A stretch of DNA of 64,000 nucleotides from Streptomyces sp. NBC_00259 (lineage in GTDB: Bacteria > Actinomycetota > Actinomycetes > Streptomycetales > Streptomycetaceae). Positions 1-9,358 of the stretch are shown in pieces. The stretch lies in contig NZ_CP108080.1 in the NCBI RefSeq assembly GCF_036181745.1, positions 3,935,501 through 3,999,500 of the forward strand. Direction: 5' to 3'. The notes beneath the pieces are model-generated. The model was not told where the DNA came from, ran no database searches, and was given only the letters and a program-made list of their open reading frames with translations. Position numbers and translations under genes: made by a program. Positions within the stretch are counted from its first letter, which is position 1, and each line of letters begins with the position of its first letter.

Positions 1-1
1 G

Positions 2-1126
2 ACCTCCCCCGGCGCGATCGCCTCCGCCATGGCGGTGCTGCTTCTGCCCTACTCCCTCGTCGGCCCTTTCGCCGGCGTCCTCCTGGACCGCTGGCGACGG
101 CGCCAGGTCTTCCTCTACGGGAATCTGCTGCGGGCCGTTCTGGCGTGTAGCACCGCCGTGCTGATCCTCGGCTCGGCACCGGACTGGCTCTTCTACGCCT
201 CCGCGTTGTGCGTCATGGCCGTCAATCGCTTCATCCTCGCGGGGCTCTCCGCCGCGCTTCCTCGCGTCGTCGACGATGAGCGGCTCGTCATGGCCAACTC
301 CCTCTCCCCGACGGCGGGCACGCTCGCCGCCACGGCGGGAGGCGGACTCGCCTTCGCCGTACGACTGGCCGGCCCGGATTCGGATGCAGTGGTGGTCCTG
401 CTGGGCGCCACGCTCTATCTGTGTGCCGCTCTGTCGTCGCTGAGCATGGGGCGGGAGCTGCTCGGCCCCGATCCGGAGCTGGTGCAGCCACGGCTGATCG
501 CGGCGCTGACCTCGACGGCTCACGGCCTCGTGGATGGACTGCGCCATCTGACAGAACGACGCACCGCCGTCCAGGCGCTTGGCGCGATGACGGTGCTGCG
601 CTTCTGCTACGGCGGGCTGACGGTGATGGTCCTGATGCTCTGTCGGTACGCCTGGTCGGATACGGAGGCGGAAGGCCTGAGGCTTCTCGGTCTGGCGGTG
701 GGCGTATCCGGGGCCGGGTTCTTCGCCGCGGCCGTCGTCACTCCCTGGGCGGTCGGAAGGCTCGGCCAGTACGGCTGGATGGCCACCTGCGCCGGGGTGG
801 CAGCCGTCCTCGAACCCGTCCTGGGGCTGACCTTCGCCGCGGTTCCGATCCTCATCGCCGCGTTCGTCCTGGGCTTCATCACACAGGGAGCCAAGATCAC
901 CACGGACACGGTCGTGCAGACATCCATTGACGACGCATTCCGAGGCCGGGTGTTCTCTCTGTACGACATGCTCTTCAACGTCGCCTTCGTCGGCGCTGCA
1001 GGTGTCACCGCACTGATCCTGCCCCCGGACGGACGCTCCGCTCCGTTGGTCCTCATGATCGCCGTGCTCTACGGGCTCACCGCTGCAGCACTTCTCCATT
1101 GGCGGCGCAGGGGAGTCAGCCCCTGA
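2..1126 (+). CDS. MFS transporter, 5' end missing
   Basis: The open frame runs in from the window edge and ends with TGA at 1124-1126, so the true start lies upstream and about 374 residues are visible. They form roughly ten hydrophobic segments joined by short basic loops. An early loop, LDRWRRRQVFLYGN, is the usual MFS loop 2-3 signature. Substrate cannot be read from the sequence; the shape fits the efflux/DHA-like or macrolide-efflux-like families. It converges on the tRNA nucleotidyltransferase gene, and its stop codon lies inside a hairpin-like arrangement around the first parS site. Confidence 0.85.
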   Translation, partial: TSPGAIASAMAVLLLPYSLVGPFAGVLLDRWRRRQVFLYGNLLRAVLACSTAVLILGSAPDWLFYASALCVMAVNRFILAGLSAALPRVVDDERLVMANSLSPTAGTLAATAGGGLAFAVRLAGPDSDAVVVLLGATLYLCAALSSLSMGRELLGPDPELVQPRLIAALTSTAHGLVDGLRHLTERRTAVQALGAMTVLRFCYGGLTVMVLMLCRYAWSDTEAEGLRLLGLAVGVSGAGFFAAAVVTPWAVGRLGQYGWMATCAGVAAVLEPVLGLTFAAVPILIAAFVLGFITQGAKITTDTVVQTSIDDAFRGRVFSLYDMLFNVAFVGAAGVTALILPPDGRSAPLVLMIAVLYGLTAAALLHWRRRGVSP

Positions 1127-1136
1127 CGGTGGCGGT

Positions 1137-1150
1137 GTTTCACGTGAAAC
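1137..1150. promoter_or_regulatory. parS site 1 (ParB binding)
   Basis: Perfect GTTTCACGTGAAAC, the ParB centromere site of streptomycetes. It lies between two convergent genes. The palindrome extends to 1131-1156 with one mismatch, and GACGGTGGCG at 1125-1134 is complementary to 1158-1167. The site is therefore embedded in a possible terminator hairpin for the transporter. Confidence 0.95.
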
Positions 1151-1190
1151 ATCGCCGCGCCACCGTCACCGCTCATGGAAACGGGGTCAT

Positions 1191-1204
1191 GTTTCACGTG
1201 AAAC
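1191..1204. promoter_or_regulatory. parS site 2 inside a 32-bp palindrome
   Basis: Second perfect parS core, 54 bp after the first. The flanks extend the dyad to a perfect 32-bp palindrome at 1182-1213, far beyond the 14-bp ParB core. It sits just downstream of the leftward tRNA nucleotidyltransferase gene, so it may also act as its terminator. Confidence 0.95.
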
Positions 1205-1222
1205 ATGACCCCGCTGCTCGAT

Positions 1223-2689
1223 TCAGCCCTGAGCCGCCCACCACTCCTTGAGGGCAGAGACCGCGTCGTCGTGATCCATCGGTCCGTTCTCCAGACGCAG
1301 CTCCAGCAGGAACCCATACGCCTTGCCGACCACCGGACCAGGACCCACCCCCAGGACCTCCATGATCTGGTTTCCGTCCAGGTCCGGGCGGATCGAGTCC
1401 AGCTCTTCCTGTTCCTTGAGCTGGGCGATGCGTTCCTCAAGGCCGTCGTAGGCGCGCGACAAGGCACTCGCCTTCCGCTTGTTGCGGGTGGTGCAGTCCG
1501 AGCGAGTCAGCTTGTGCAGCCGCTCCAGCAGAGGGCCCGCGTCCCGCACATAGCGCCGCACGGCGGAATCGGTCCACTCGCCGGTGCCGTACCCATGGAA
1601 GCGCAGATGCAGTTCCACGAGCCGCCCGATGTCCTTGACCATGTCATTCGAGTACTTGAGCGCCGTCAGTCGCTTCTTGGTCATCTTGGCGCCCACCACC
1701 TCGTGATGATGGAACGAGACACGGCCATCCGTCTCGAAACGCCGCGTCCTCGGCTTGCCGATGTCATGGAGGAGTGCGGCGAGACGCAGTACGAGGTCCG
1801 GCCCGTTCTCCTCCAGATCAATGGCCTGCTCCAACACGGTCAGTGAGTGCTCGTACACATCCTTGTGCCGGTGATGCTCATCGCTCTCCAGGCGGAGCGC
1901 CGGCAGTTCGGGGACGAAGTGTGCGGCAAGACCGGTGTCGACGAGCAGGGCCAGTCCCTTCCGCGGATGCGGGGAGAGGATCAGCTTGTTGAACTCGTCA
2001 CGGATCCGCTCCGCGGACACGATCTCGATCCGGTCGGCCATGTCCGTCATCGCGCCGATGACCTCAGGAGCCACCTCGAAGTCGAGCTGAGCGGCGAAAC
2101 GCGCAGCCCGCAGCATGCGCAGCGGGTCGTCCGAGAACGAGTCCTCCGGCGTGCCGGGAGTACGCAGCACCCGTGCCGCAAGGTCCTCCAGGCCTCCGTG
2201 CGGGTCGATGAACTCCTTCTCCGGCAGCGCGACAGCCATCGCGTTCACGGTGAAGTCACGACGGACGAGGTCTTCCTCGATCGAGTCGCCGTAGGACACC
2301 TCGGGCTTGCGCGAGGTCCGGTCATAGGCCTCGGACCGGTACGTCGTGATCTCGATCTCAAAGCGCTGCACAGCGTCTCCGACGCGGCCGTCCTTCTGGC
2401 AGCCGACCGTGCCGAACGCGATCCCGACCTCCCACACGGAGTCGGCCCATGGCCGGACGATCTTCAGAACGTCCTCGGGGCGGGCATCGGTGGTGAAATC
2501 GAGATCATTACCGAGCCGGCCGAGCAGTGCGTCCCGTACCGAGCCCCCGACCAGCGCGAGGCTGAACCCGGCCTGCTGGAATCGGCGAGCGAGATCGTCG
2601 GCGACCGGGGACACGCGCAGCAGCTCGCTCACGGCGCGGCGCTGCACCTGGCTCAGTTCGGTGAGGTTGTCTTCGTTGGCGTTCGGCAC
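1223..2689 (-). CDS. cca: CCA tRNA nucleotidyltransferase
   Basis: Adds or repairs the 3' CCA of tRNAs in the cytoplasm. The 488-residue protein has the class II nucleotidyltransferase head: GGSVRD at residues 48-53, the metal-binding DLDF at 62-65, and RRDFTVNA at 143-150. A C-terminal HD domain follows, with LLHDIGK around 306-312. I chose the GTG at 2689 because the residues after it (PNANEDN) match the usual streptomycete N-terminus. The frame stays open upstream to 2821, but that stretch is unlike the family. No strong ribosome binding site is visible. The gene is divergent from the DUF6049 gene and convergent with the transporter. CCA addition matters here because the tRNA-Ala in this window lacks an encoded CCA. 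Confidence 0.95.
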   Translation of the reverse strand: MPNANEDNLTELSQVQRRAVSELLRVSPVADDLARRFQQAGFSLALVGGSVRDALLGRLGNDLDFTTDARPEDVLKIVRPWADSVWEVGIAFGTVGCQKDGRVGDAVQRFEIEITTYRSEAYDRTSRKPEVSYGDSIEEDLVRRDFTVNAMAVALPEKEFIDPHGGLEDLAARVLRTPGTPEDSFSDDPLRMLRAARFAAQLDFEVAPEVIGAMTDMADRIEIVSAERIRDEFNKLILSPHPRKGLALLVDTGLAAHFVPELPALRLESDEHHRHKDVYEHSLTVLEQAIDLEENGPDLVLRLAALLHDIGKPRTRRFETDGRVSFHHHEVVGAKMTKKRLTALKYSNDMVKDIGRLVELHLRFHGYGTGEWTDSAVRRYVRDAGPLLERLHKLTRSDCTTRNKRKASALSRAYDGLEERIAQLKEQEELDSIRPDLDGNQIMEVLGVGPGPVVGKAYGFLLELRLENGPMDHDDAVSALKEWWAAQG

Positions 2690-2869
2690 AACAGAAAAGG
2701 GTACGTGGCCGCAGGGACCGGAGCTTCCCCGTTTCCCCCGGATCCTCGCCGCTCTTCCGATCATGTGGAGCAGTCCCCAGCACTTCGTCACAGCGGGCCT
2801 CGTTACCATGCGGGGACACACCTAGCGACACCCACCAACGGCAACAGACGACGAGGGACGGACGAGCGC

Positions 2870-5194
2870 GTGGCCGAGGCGGCACAATTTCAGGGGATGG
2901 GTCATTCTCCTGCCCGCCGGTGGCTGCGGCGCACAGCCGCCCTCCTTGCGGGAACGCCATTGCTCGCCGGTCTCCTCTTTGTACCGGCGGCACAGCCCGC
3001 GCATGCCGCGGCGGACGCCGACGGCTCCCGCACCGTTGACGTGTCGCTGAACGGCCTGTCGCCCAGCGCCCCTGTGAAAGACGACACGCTCACCATCTCG
3101 GGCACCGTGACGAACAAGGGCAAGGAAACCGTCACGGACGCAGATGTCGATCTACGGGTCGGGCCTCGGCTCTCGGGCCGCCCGGAGATCGACGAGGCCT
3201 CGAAGCGCACCGGCCATACGCCAGGGAGTGACCCCGAGGAGCTCGGCGACCCGTACAGCATCAAGATCGACCGGCTGGCGTCCGGCATCAGCACGGACTT
3301 CACCCTGACCGTCCCGGTCAACAAGCTCGATCTCGACAAGGCAGGCGTCTACCAGCTCGGGGTGTCCCTCTCCGGGGAGACCGCGAGCAAGCCGTACGAC
3401 CAGGTACTCGGCATCGAGCGCACGTTCCTGCCGTGGCAGCCGGAAGCGGCCGGCAAGAAGACCCAGCTCACCTTCCTCTGGCCGCTGATCTCCACGACGC
3501 ATCTGTCCGCGGAGACCGGCTCGGACGAGCAGCAGACCCCGGTCTTCGAGGACGACGCCCTCGCCGCGGAGCTGGCACCGGGCGGTCGGCTGGAGCAGCT
3601 CGTCTCCCTCGGCAGTCAGCTACCCGTGACCTGGGTCATCGACCCGGACCTGCTCGCCACGGTCGACGCGATGAGCCGGAACTACCGGATCAGGAACGAC
3701 CAGGGCGGCACGACACCGGGCCGGAACCAGGCCGTGGCCAAGAAGTGGCTGAGCTCTCTCGAGCAGGCCGTCCAGGACCGTAAGGTCGTCGCCCTGCCGT
3801 TCGCGGACCCCGATCTGGCCTCGCTCGCACACCGCGGCAAGGACGTCTCCGGGTCCCTCAGCCATCTGCAGCCCGCTACGGCGGTGGCCGAGACGACGGT
3901 CGAGACCATCCTTCATGTGACGCCGTCCATCGACTTCGCCTGGCCCGTGGACGGCGCCATCGACCCGTCGATCGTCGATGTGGCGACCTCCGCCGGCGCT
4001 CACAAGATCATCGCCCGTAGCGACAGTCTCCGGGAGACCGGATCCGTCTCGTACACGCCGTCCGCGGCGCGCCCGATCGGCGGCGGTACGACGGCTGTCG
4101 TCGCGGACGACCGGCTCTCCACGGCCTTCTACGGGGACATGAGCAAGGCGGGCACCTCGACACTCGCGGTCCAGAAGTTCCTGGCCCAGTCGCTGGCCCT
4201 CACGCTTCAGGCACCGGACGCGCAGCGCAGCATCGTGGTCGCTCCCCAGCGGATGCCGACGGCGGGCCAGGCCCAGTCGATGGCGAAGGCACTGGACGGG
4301 CTCTCCGGCCAGCGCTGGACCCAGCCGCTGGACCTGATCGCGGCCGCGTCGGCCAAGCCCGACCCCGACGCCACGACCCGGGTGCCGGCCTCCTCCCAGT
4401 ACCCGAAGAAGCTCAAGGCCCGCGAGCTGCCCGTGAGGACCTTCGAGGACATCAAGTCCACGCAGGAGACCCTCGACAACTTCAAGGTCATCCTCACGTC
4501 CCCGGACCGGGTCGTGACGCCGTTCGGCAATGCGATCAACCGGGAGATGTCCACGTCCTGGCGCGGCAAGGCGGCCCCGGCCGCCCGGTACCGCGACGGT
4601 GTGCACAGTTATCTGGAGGGCCTCACCACGGAAGTGCGGCTGATCCAGAAGTCGGCCCTGACCCTGTCGGGCCGCAGCGCCACGATCCCGGTCACGGTGC
4701 AGAACAAGCTGGTCCAGGAGGTCGACAATCTCGTCCTCCGGCTGAAGTCCTCGAATCCCACTCGCCTCAAGCTGGACGACGGCAATGTGATCGCGGAACA
4801 GCCGATCAAGATCGGCGGTGGTCACAGCCAGTCGGTGAAGTTCTCGGCCGCGGCCAATGCCAACGGTCCGGTCCAGGTGACGGCGCAGCTCTACACGGAG
4901 GACGGCAAGCTGTACGGCGACCCGATGACCTTCACGGTCAAGGCTTCCGAGATCACCCCGACCGTGATGCTTGTCATTGCCGGGGGCGTACTGCTGCTCG
5001 TCCTCGCAGGCATCAGGATGTATACCCAGCGCAAGCGCGCGGCGGCCCGCCTGGCGGCCGCGGGCGATGAAGCGGCTGATGAGAGCGACGACGGTCTGGT
5101 GCACGATGCTCCGGAGCAGCCGAGTGACCCGACACCGGACACCGGACCGGAAAGCGCCGAGCCGTCGGGTGCTGGTGAGAAAGTGGACCGTTGA
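2870..5194 (+). CDS. DUF6049-type exported membrane protein upstream of murJ
   Basis: A 774-residue exported protein of unknown biochemical role. A twin-arginine-like basic stretch (RRWLRR) and a hydrophobic core ending near AQPAHA give a signal peptide of about 45 residues. The large extracytoplasmic part begins with a beta-rich region resembling NEW3/alpha-galactosidase-type domains (TLTISGTVTNKG). A single membrane segment lies near residues 697-718, followed by a basic then acidic cytoplasmic tail. GTG at 2870 was chosen because the signal peptide follows; an in-frame ATG at 2897 is an alternative. It precedes murJ by 43 bp. In mycobacteria a similar large exported protein gene (Rv3909) precedes the MurJ gene, so a role in lipid II flipping or envelope assembly is inferred. 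Confidence 0.85.
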   Translation: MAEAAQFQGMGHSPARRWLRRTAALLAGTPLLAGLLFVPAAQPAHAAADADGSRTVDVSLNGLSPSAPVKDDTLTISGTVTNKGKETVTDADVDLRVGPRLSGRPEIDEASKRTGHTPGSDPEELGDPYSIKIDRLASGISTDFTLTVPVNKLDLDKAGVYQLGVSLSGETASKPYDQVLGIERTFLPWQPEAAGKKTQLTFLWPLISTTHLSAETGSDEQQTPVFEDDALAAELAPGGRLEQLVSLGSQLPVTWVIDPDLLATVDAMSRNYRIRNDQGGTTPGRNQAVAKKWLSSLEQAVQDRKVVALPFADPDLASLAHRGKDVSGSLSHLQPATAVAETTVETILHVTPSIDFAWPVDGAIDPSIVDVATSAGAHKIIARSDSLRETGSVSYTPSAARPIGGGTTAVVADDRLSTAFYGDMSKAGTSTLAVQKFLAQSLALTLQAPDAQRSIVVAPQRMPTAGQAQSMAKALDGLSGQRWTQPLDLIAAASAKPDPDATTRVPASSQYPKKLKARELPVRTFEDIKSTQETLDNFKVILTSPDRVVTPFGNAINREMSTSWRGKAAPAARYRDGVHSYLEGLTTEVRLIQKSALTLSGRSATIPVTVQNKLVQEVDNLVLRLKSSNPTRLKLDDGNVIAEQPIKIGGGHSQSVKFSAAANANGPVQVTAQLYTEDGKLYGDPMTFTVKASEITPTVMLVIAGGVLLLVLAGIRMYTQRKRAAARLAAAGDEAADESDDGLVHDAPEQPSDPTPDTGPESAEPSGAGEKVDR

Positions 5195-5237
5195 GCGATG
5201 TCGTGGCCGGCCGGCCGGACGATGAGGTGGGGTAACC

Positions 5238-7481
5238 ATGAACGCGCCGTACGACGGTGACCGAGGGCAGGGCGCGGACGACACCGCGCCCTCCCCGGGC
5301 GCTCCGTACCCCTCGCACCGCCCACAGCAGACGGAGCCACCGGCCGCCGGTCAGGTGCCGGCTCCCCTGCCCGAGGCTGCCGCTGACCCGTACATGCAGG
5401 ACGCCTTCGACCACGATCCCTACCGGTCGCAGGACCTCTCTGCGCAGGATCCGGTGTCGGAGGCGCTCTACGACCGTGCCGCGCATCCTCCGCCGCCGCC
5501 GGGCAGCTACCAGCGGCCACAGCCGCTCTATCAGCAGCCGCCCGTCCAACAGCACGCCCCGGACCCCCGGATCTGGGCCCAGACCCCGCCTCCCGAGCCG
5601 GACGGTCCTTCGCGGCGTCTGCCGTACGGGGACGACGCCGGGACGGTGCAGTTCACCGGCGTCGACGACCTGATGACCAGGGCAGGCGACGACAATCCGG
5701 AGCCGGACGCGTTCGCCCACCTCTACCGGGACCAGCAGGCCCCGGGTCGGCCCGTGACGGGGTCCGCGCCGGAGCCCGAGCCGGAGTCGGCACGCGTACC
5801 CGCACCGACGCCCGCACCCGCGCCTGCGAGTGCGCCGCCCAAGAAGGCGGGCGGCCGGGCTTCGGGACTGCTGAAGTCCAGCGCCATAATGGCCGCCGGA
5901 ACCCTGGTGTCGCGTCTCACCGGCTTCGTCCGCAGCCTGGTGATCACCGGTGCGCTCGGCGCCGCCCTGCTCGGTGACGCCTACACCATCGCCCTCACCC
6001 TGCCGACGATGATCTACATCCTCACGGTGGGCGGCGGTCTGAACTCGGTCTTCGTACCGCAGCTCGTCCGCGCCATGAAGAACGACGAGGACGGCGGCGA
6101 GGCCTATGCCAACCGGCTGCTGACCCTCGTCATGGTCGCGCTCGGCGCGATCGTCGTCCTCGCCGTCTTCGGGGCACCACTGCTGATCGAGGCGATGTCA
6201 CCGACGATCGCCAACAACGCGTCGGCGAACAACGTCGCCGTCACCTTCGCCCGCTACTGCCTTCCCACGATCTTCTTCATGGGCGTGCATGTGGTCATGG
6301 GCCAGATCCTCAACGCCCGCGGCAAGTTCGGCGCGATGATGTGGACCCCGGTCCTCAACAACATCGTCATCATCTTCACCTTCGGGCTGTTCATCTGGGT
6401 CTACGGCACCTCCGCAGAATCCCAGATGACCGTGCGGACCATCCCGCCGGAGGGCGTGCGGCTGCTGGCCATCGGTACGTTGCTGGGCCTGGTCGTCCAG
6501 GCCCTGGCGATGATCCCCTACCTCCGCGAGACGGGCTTCCGCTTCCGCCCCCGTTTCGACTGGAAGGGCCAGGGGCTCGGCAAGACCGTCAAGCTCGCCA
6601 AGTGGACCGTGCTGTTCGTACTGGCCAACCAGGCCGGCGTGATCGTGGTCACCCAGCTCTCGACCGCCGCAGGTGAGGCATCGGGCAAGGACGGGGCCGG
6701 CTTCCTCGCGTACACCAACGCCCAGCTCATCTGGGGCATGCCGCAGGCCATCATCACGGTGTCGGTCATGGCCGCTCTGCTGCCGCGTATCTCCCGCGCC
6801 GCACACGACGACGACCCCGGAGCGGTCCGCGACGACATCTCCCAGGGACTTCGCAACTCGGCGGTCGCGATCGTCCCGGTCGCGTTCACCTTCCTGGCGC
6901 TGGGCGTGCCGATGTGCACCCTGCTGTACGCGTCCGCCGGTACCGAGGCGGCCCGGTCCATGGGCTTCATCCTCATGGCGTTCGGCCTCGGCCTGATCCC
7001 CTACTCGGTGCAGTACGTCGTCCTCCGTGGCTTCTACGCCTACGAGGACACGCGTACGCCGTTCTACAACACGGTCATCGTGGCCGCCGTGAATGCCGCC
7101 GCCTCGGCCGCCTGCTACGTCCTCCTGCCGCCCCGGTGGGCAGTGGTGGGCATGGCCGCCTCGTACGGTCTCGCCTATGCCGTCGGCGTCGGTGTCGCCT
7201 GGCGCAGGCTGCGGAACCGGCTGGGCGGGGACCTCGACGGCTCCCACGTGATCCGCACCTACGCCCGGCTGTGCCTCGCGTCCGTCCCGGCGGCCGTGGC
7301 GGGTGGTGCGGTGGGCTACTTCTTGCTGAAAACCCTCGGCGAGGACGCACTCGGTTCGCTCGTCGCGCTTCTGGCGGGCGGGGTGGTACTGCTCGGAGTC
7401 TTCTTCGTCGCGGCGAGGAAGATGAGAATCGAGGAACTCAACGCCCTGGTCGGCATGGTGCGCGGCCGGCTCGGACGCTAG
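5238..7481 (+). CDS. murJ: MurJ lipid II flippase with long disordered N-terminus
   Basis: Flips the undecaprenyl-linked peptidoglycan precursor lipid II across the cytoplasmic membrane. Of its 747 residues, about the first 205 are Pro/Gln/Asp-rich and presumably disordered in the cytoplasm. The MviN/MATE-like core starts near residue 210 with the family motif RLTGFVRSLVI and continues as about 14 hydrophobic helices to the C-terminus. A good Shine-Dalgarno sequence (GAGGTGGGG) precedes the ATG. In mycobacteria the corresponding protein carries a C-terminal pseudokinase plus ectodomain. Here the protein stops after the membrane core and those modules are encoded by the next gene. The essential function is well established for the family. 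Confidence 0.95.
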   Translation: MNAPYDGDRGQGADDTAPSPGAPYPSHRPQQTEPPAAGQVPAPLPEAAADPYMQDAFDHDPYRSQDLSAQDPVSEALYDRAAHPPPPPGSYQRPQPLYQQPPVQQHAPDPRIWAQTPPPEPDGPSRRLPYGDDAGTVQFTGVDDLMTRAGDDNPEPDAFAHLYRDQQAPGRPVTGSAPEPEPESARVPAPTPAPAPASAPPKKAGGRASGLLKSSAIMAAGTLVSRLTGFVRSLVITGALGAALLGDAYTIALTLPTMIYILTVGGGLNSVFVPQLVRAMKNDEDGGEAYANRLLTLVMVALGAIVVLAVFGAPLLIEAMSPTIANNASANNVAVTFARYCLPTIFFMGVHVVMGQILNARGKFGAMMWTPVLNNIVIIFTFGLFIWVYGTSAESQMTVRTIPPEGVRLLAIGTLLGLVVQALAMIPYLRETGFRFRPRFDWKGQGLGKTVKLAKWTVLFVLANQAGVIVVTQLSTAAGEASGKDGAGFLAYTNAQLIWGMPQAIITVSVMAALLPRISRAAHDDDPGAVRDDISQGLRNSAVAIVPVAFTFLALGVPMCTLLYASAGTEAARSMGFILMAFGLGLIPYSVQYVVLRGFYAYEDTRTPFYNTVIVAAVNAAASAACYVLLPPRWAVVGMAASYGLAYAVGVGVAWRRLRNRLGGDLDGSHVIRTYARLCLASVPAAVAGGAVGYFLLKTLGEDALGSLVALLAGGVVLLGVFFVAARKMRIEELNALVGMVRGRLGR

Positions 7482-7602
7482 AGACCGCGCGACCCCGCAC
7501 AACCATCGTCCGCCACCGTGTGTCGTGCATAGCAGCGGACTGTGGGCACAATTGGCATGGCTGTTGGATATGGCGCAACGGATGGGGAGGCAGGGAACGA
7601 CG

Positions 7603-9327
7603 GTGGCGGAACGTAGCACGGCTGCCGTCGACGTGGCCGACAACAGCGGCGAAGACCCGCTGGCCGCCGAGGCGGACAAGGCCGCGACCGACGGGGTGGC
7701 GCAAGCCGACGACGATACGGCGGAGCAGAACGCTCAGGACAAGGGCGGCGAACGGAAGAACCGTGAGCAGCCCACGATCATCACGCCCGAACTGCACAGC
7801 GGGCACAAGCTCGCCAGACGCTACCGACTCGAGGAGTGCGTCACCCGTTTGGACGGGTTCAGCAGTTGGCGTGCTGTCGACGAGAAACTGCGCCGGGCTG
7901 TCGGCGTTCATATCCTGCCCGGCGACCATCCCAGAGCACGATCCGTACTCGCCGCGGCCCGCTCCGCGGCTCTCCTCGGCGACCCCCGCTTCGTGCAGGT
8001 CCTGGACGCCGTCGAGGAAGACGAATTCGTCTACGTCGTCCACGAGTGGCTGCCGGACGCCACCGAACTGACGGCACTGCTCGCGGCAGGGCCGATGGAG
8101 GCTCACGACGCCTACCAGCTCGTCAGCCAGATCTCCCAGGCCATGGCCGCGGCGCACCGGGAAGGCCTCGCCCATCTGCGGCTCACGCCCAGCTCCGTGC
8201 TCCGCAGCTCCACCGGGCAGTACCGGATCCGCGGGCTCGCCGTGAACGCCGCACTGCGGGGCATCAGCACCGACCGTCCACAGCGCACGGACACCGAGGC
8301 GATCGGCGCCCTGCTGTACGCCGCGCTGACGCACCGCTGGCCGTACGAGAACGACGCGTACGGCCTCTCCGGGCTCCCCAAGGGCGTCGGACTCATCGCC
8401 CCCGACCAGGTGAGGGCAGGCGTCCACCGCGGGCTGTCCGAGCTCGCCATGCGCGCCCTGGTCAACGACGGGGCCACGGCATCCCGGCAGGAACTTCCCT
8501 GCACCACCCCGGACGAGCTGGCCAAGGCAGTTTCGGCCATGCCCCGGATCCGCCCGCCGGAGCCGGCTTTCACCGCCCCGCCGGAGTATCAGCGCACCAC
8601 GTACCAGCAGGGCACCTACGGCCGGCCCTCGGCTCACCCCGGTGGGCCCGCCACCCAGCCCGTGGCGCCCCCGCCGGCGCCGCTGGAGAGCCGCACCGGG
8701 AGGCTCCTCAAGTGGACGGTGTCCGCTCTCCTCATCGCCGCGCTGGGGCTCGGCAGCTGGCAGATCGCCGACAAGCTCCTCGACCGTGACCCACCCGCTG
8801 TTGACCCCGGGAACAGCCGGACGACGGACGAGGACCAGGACGACAAGTCGAAGGCACCGCTGCCTCTGACCGTCCAGGGAGCCCAGGAGTACGCCCCCGA
8901 CGGCAAGCCGCAGAGCCCGGCGAACGTCGGCAATACCCACGACAACGACGGATCCTCGTTCTGGCGCACCAAGCAGTACTTCGACGGACCCGAGCTCGCC
9001 CCGTTCAAGCAGGGCGTCGGAATCGTCTACGACCTCGGTGGCGAGCGGGACGTCACCGCCGCATCGATAGGGCTCCGCTATACGGGCGACCACACCACCG
9101 TCACGCTCTATGCGGTGGATTCGCTGGCACCGTCCGGTCCTGTCGAATCCATGAAGAAGATCGCCACTGGTCAGACCAGCGGCACAGCACTGAAGATCAC
9201 GGCCAAGGAGCCGGTGAAGAGCCAGTACGTCCTGCTGTGGATGACCGCCGTGCCGCACGCACCGCAGGACGACTTCAGCTCCGAGGGCTACAAGCAGGGC
9301 ATCACGGACGTGAAGTTCACCGGCTGA
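7603..9327 (+). CDS. Membrane pseudokinase with discoidin-like ectodomain, partner of MurJ
   Basis: 574 residues from a GTG preceded by GGGGAGG (7584-7590). Order: disordered acidic N-terminus (1-65), protein-kinase-like fold (70-310), Pro-rich linker, one transmembrane helix (370-387), and a beta-rich extracellular domain (about 440-574). The kinase residues are gone. There is no Gly-rich loop, the VAIK lysine position reads VGVHIL (His103), the HRDLKPSN loop reads HLRLTPSS (191-198), and DFG is replaced by IRGLA. It is therefore a pseudokinase. Mycobacterial MurJ (MviN, Rv3910) carries the same pseudokinase-TM-carbohydrate-binding-like module fused at its C-terminus, where the phosphorylated pseudokinase recruits FhaA. 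Here it is a free-standing gene directly after murJ. The start at 7525 is possible but lacks a ribosome binding site. Confidence 0.9.
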   Translation: MAERSTAAVDVADNSGEDPLAAEADKAATDGVAQADDDTAEQNAQDKGGERKNREQPTIITPELHSGHKLARRYRLEECVTRLDGFSSWRAVDEKLRRAVGVHILPGDHPRARSVLAAARSAALLGDPRFVQVLDAVEEDEFVYVVHEWLPDATELTALLAAGPMEAHDAYQLVSQISQAMAAAHREGLAHLRLTPSSVLRSSTGQYRIRGLAVNAALRGISTDRPQRTDTEAIGALLYAALTHRWPYENDAYGLSGLPKGVGLIAPDQVRAGVHRGLSELAMRALVNDGATASRQELPCTTPDELAKAVSAMPRIRPPEPAFTAPPEYQRTTYQQGTYGRPSAHPGGPATQPVAPPPAPLESRTGRLLKWTVSALLIAALGLGSWQIADKLLDRDPPAVDPGNSRTTDEDQDDKSKAPLPLTVQGAQEYAPDGKPQSPANVGNTHDNDGSSFWRTKQYFDGPELAPFKQGVGIVYDLGGERDVTAASIGLRYTGDHTTVTLYAVDSLAPSGPVESMKKIATGQTSGTALKITAKEPVKSQYVLLWMTAVPHAPQDDFSSEGYKQGITDVKFTG

Positions 9328-9358
9328 CATCAGCGAGAAGTGGGGAGGGGGCTCACCG

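Noticed and set aside
1847..2869. Open frame running upstream of the DUF6049 gene on the plus strand
   Set aside because: It is the antisense shadow of the CCA nucleotidyltransferase gene; the signal peptide begins after 2870.
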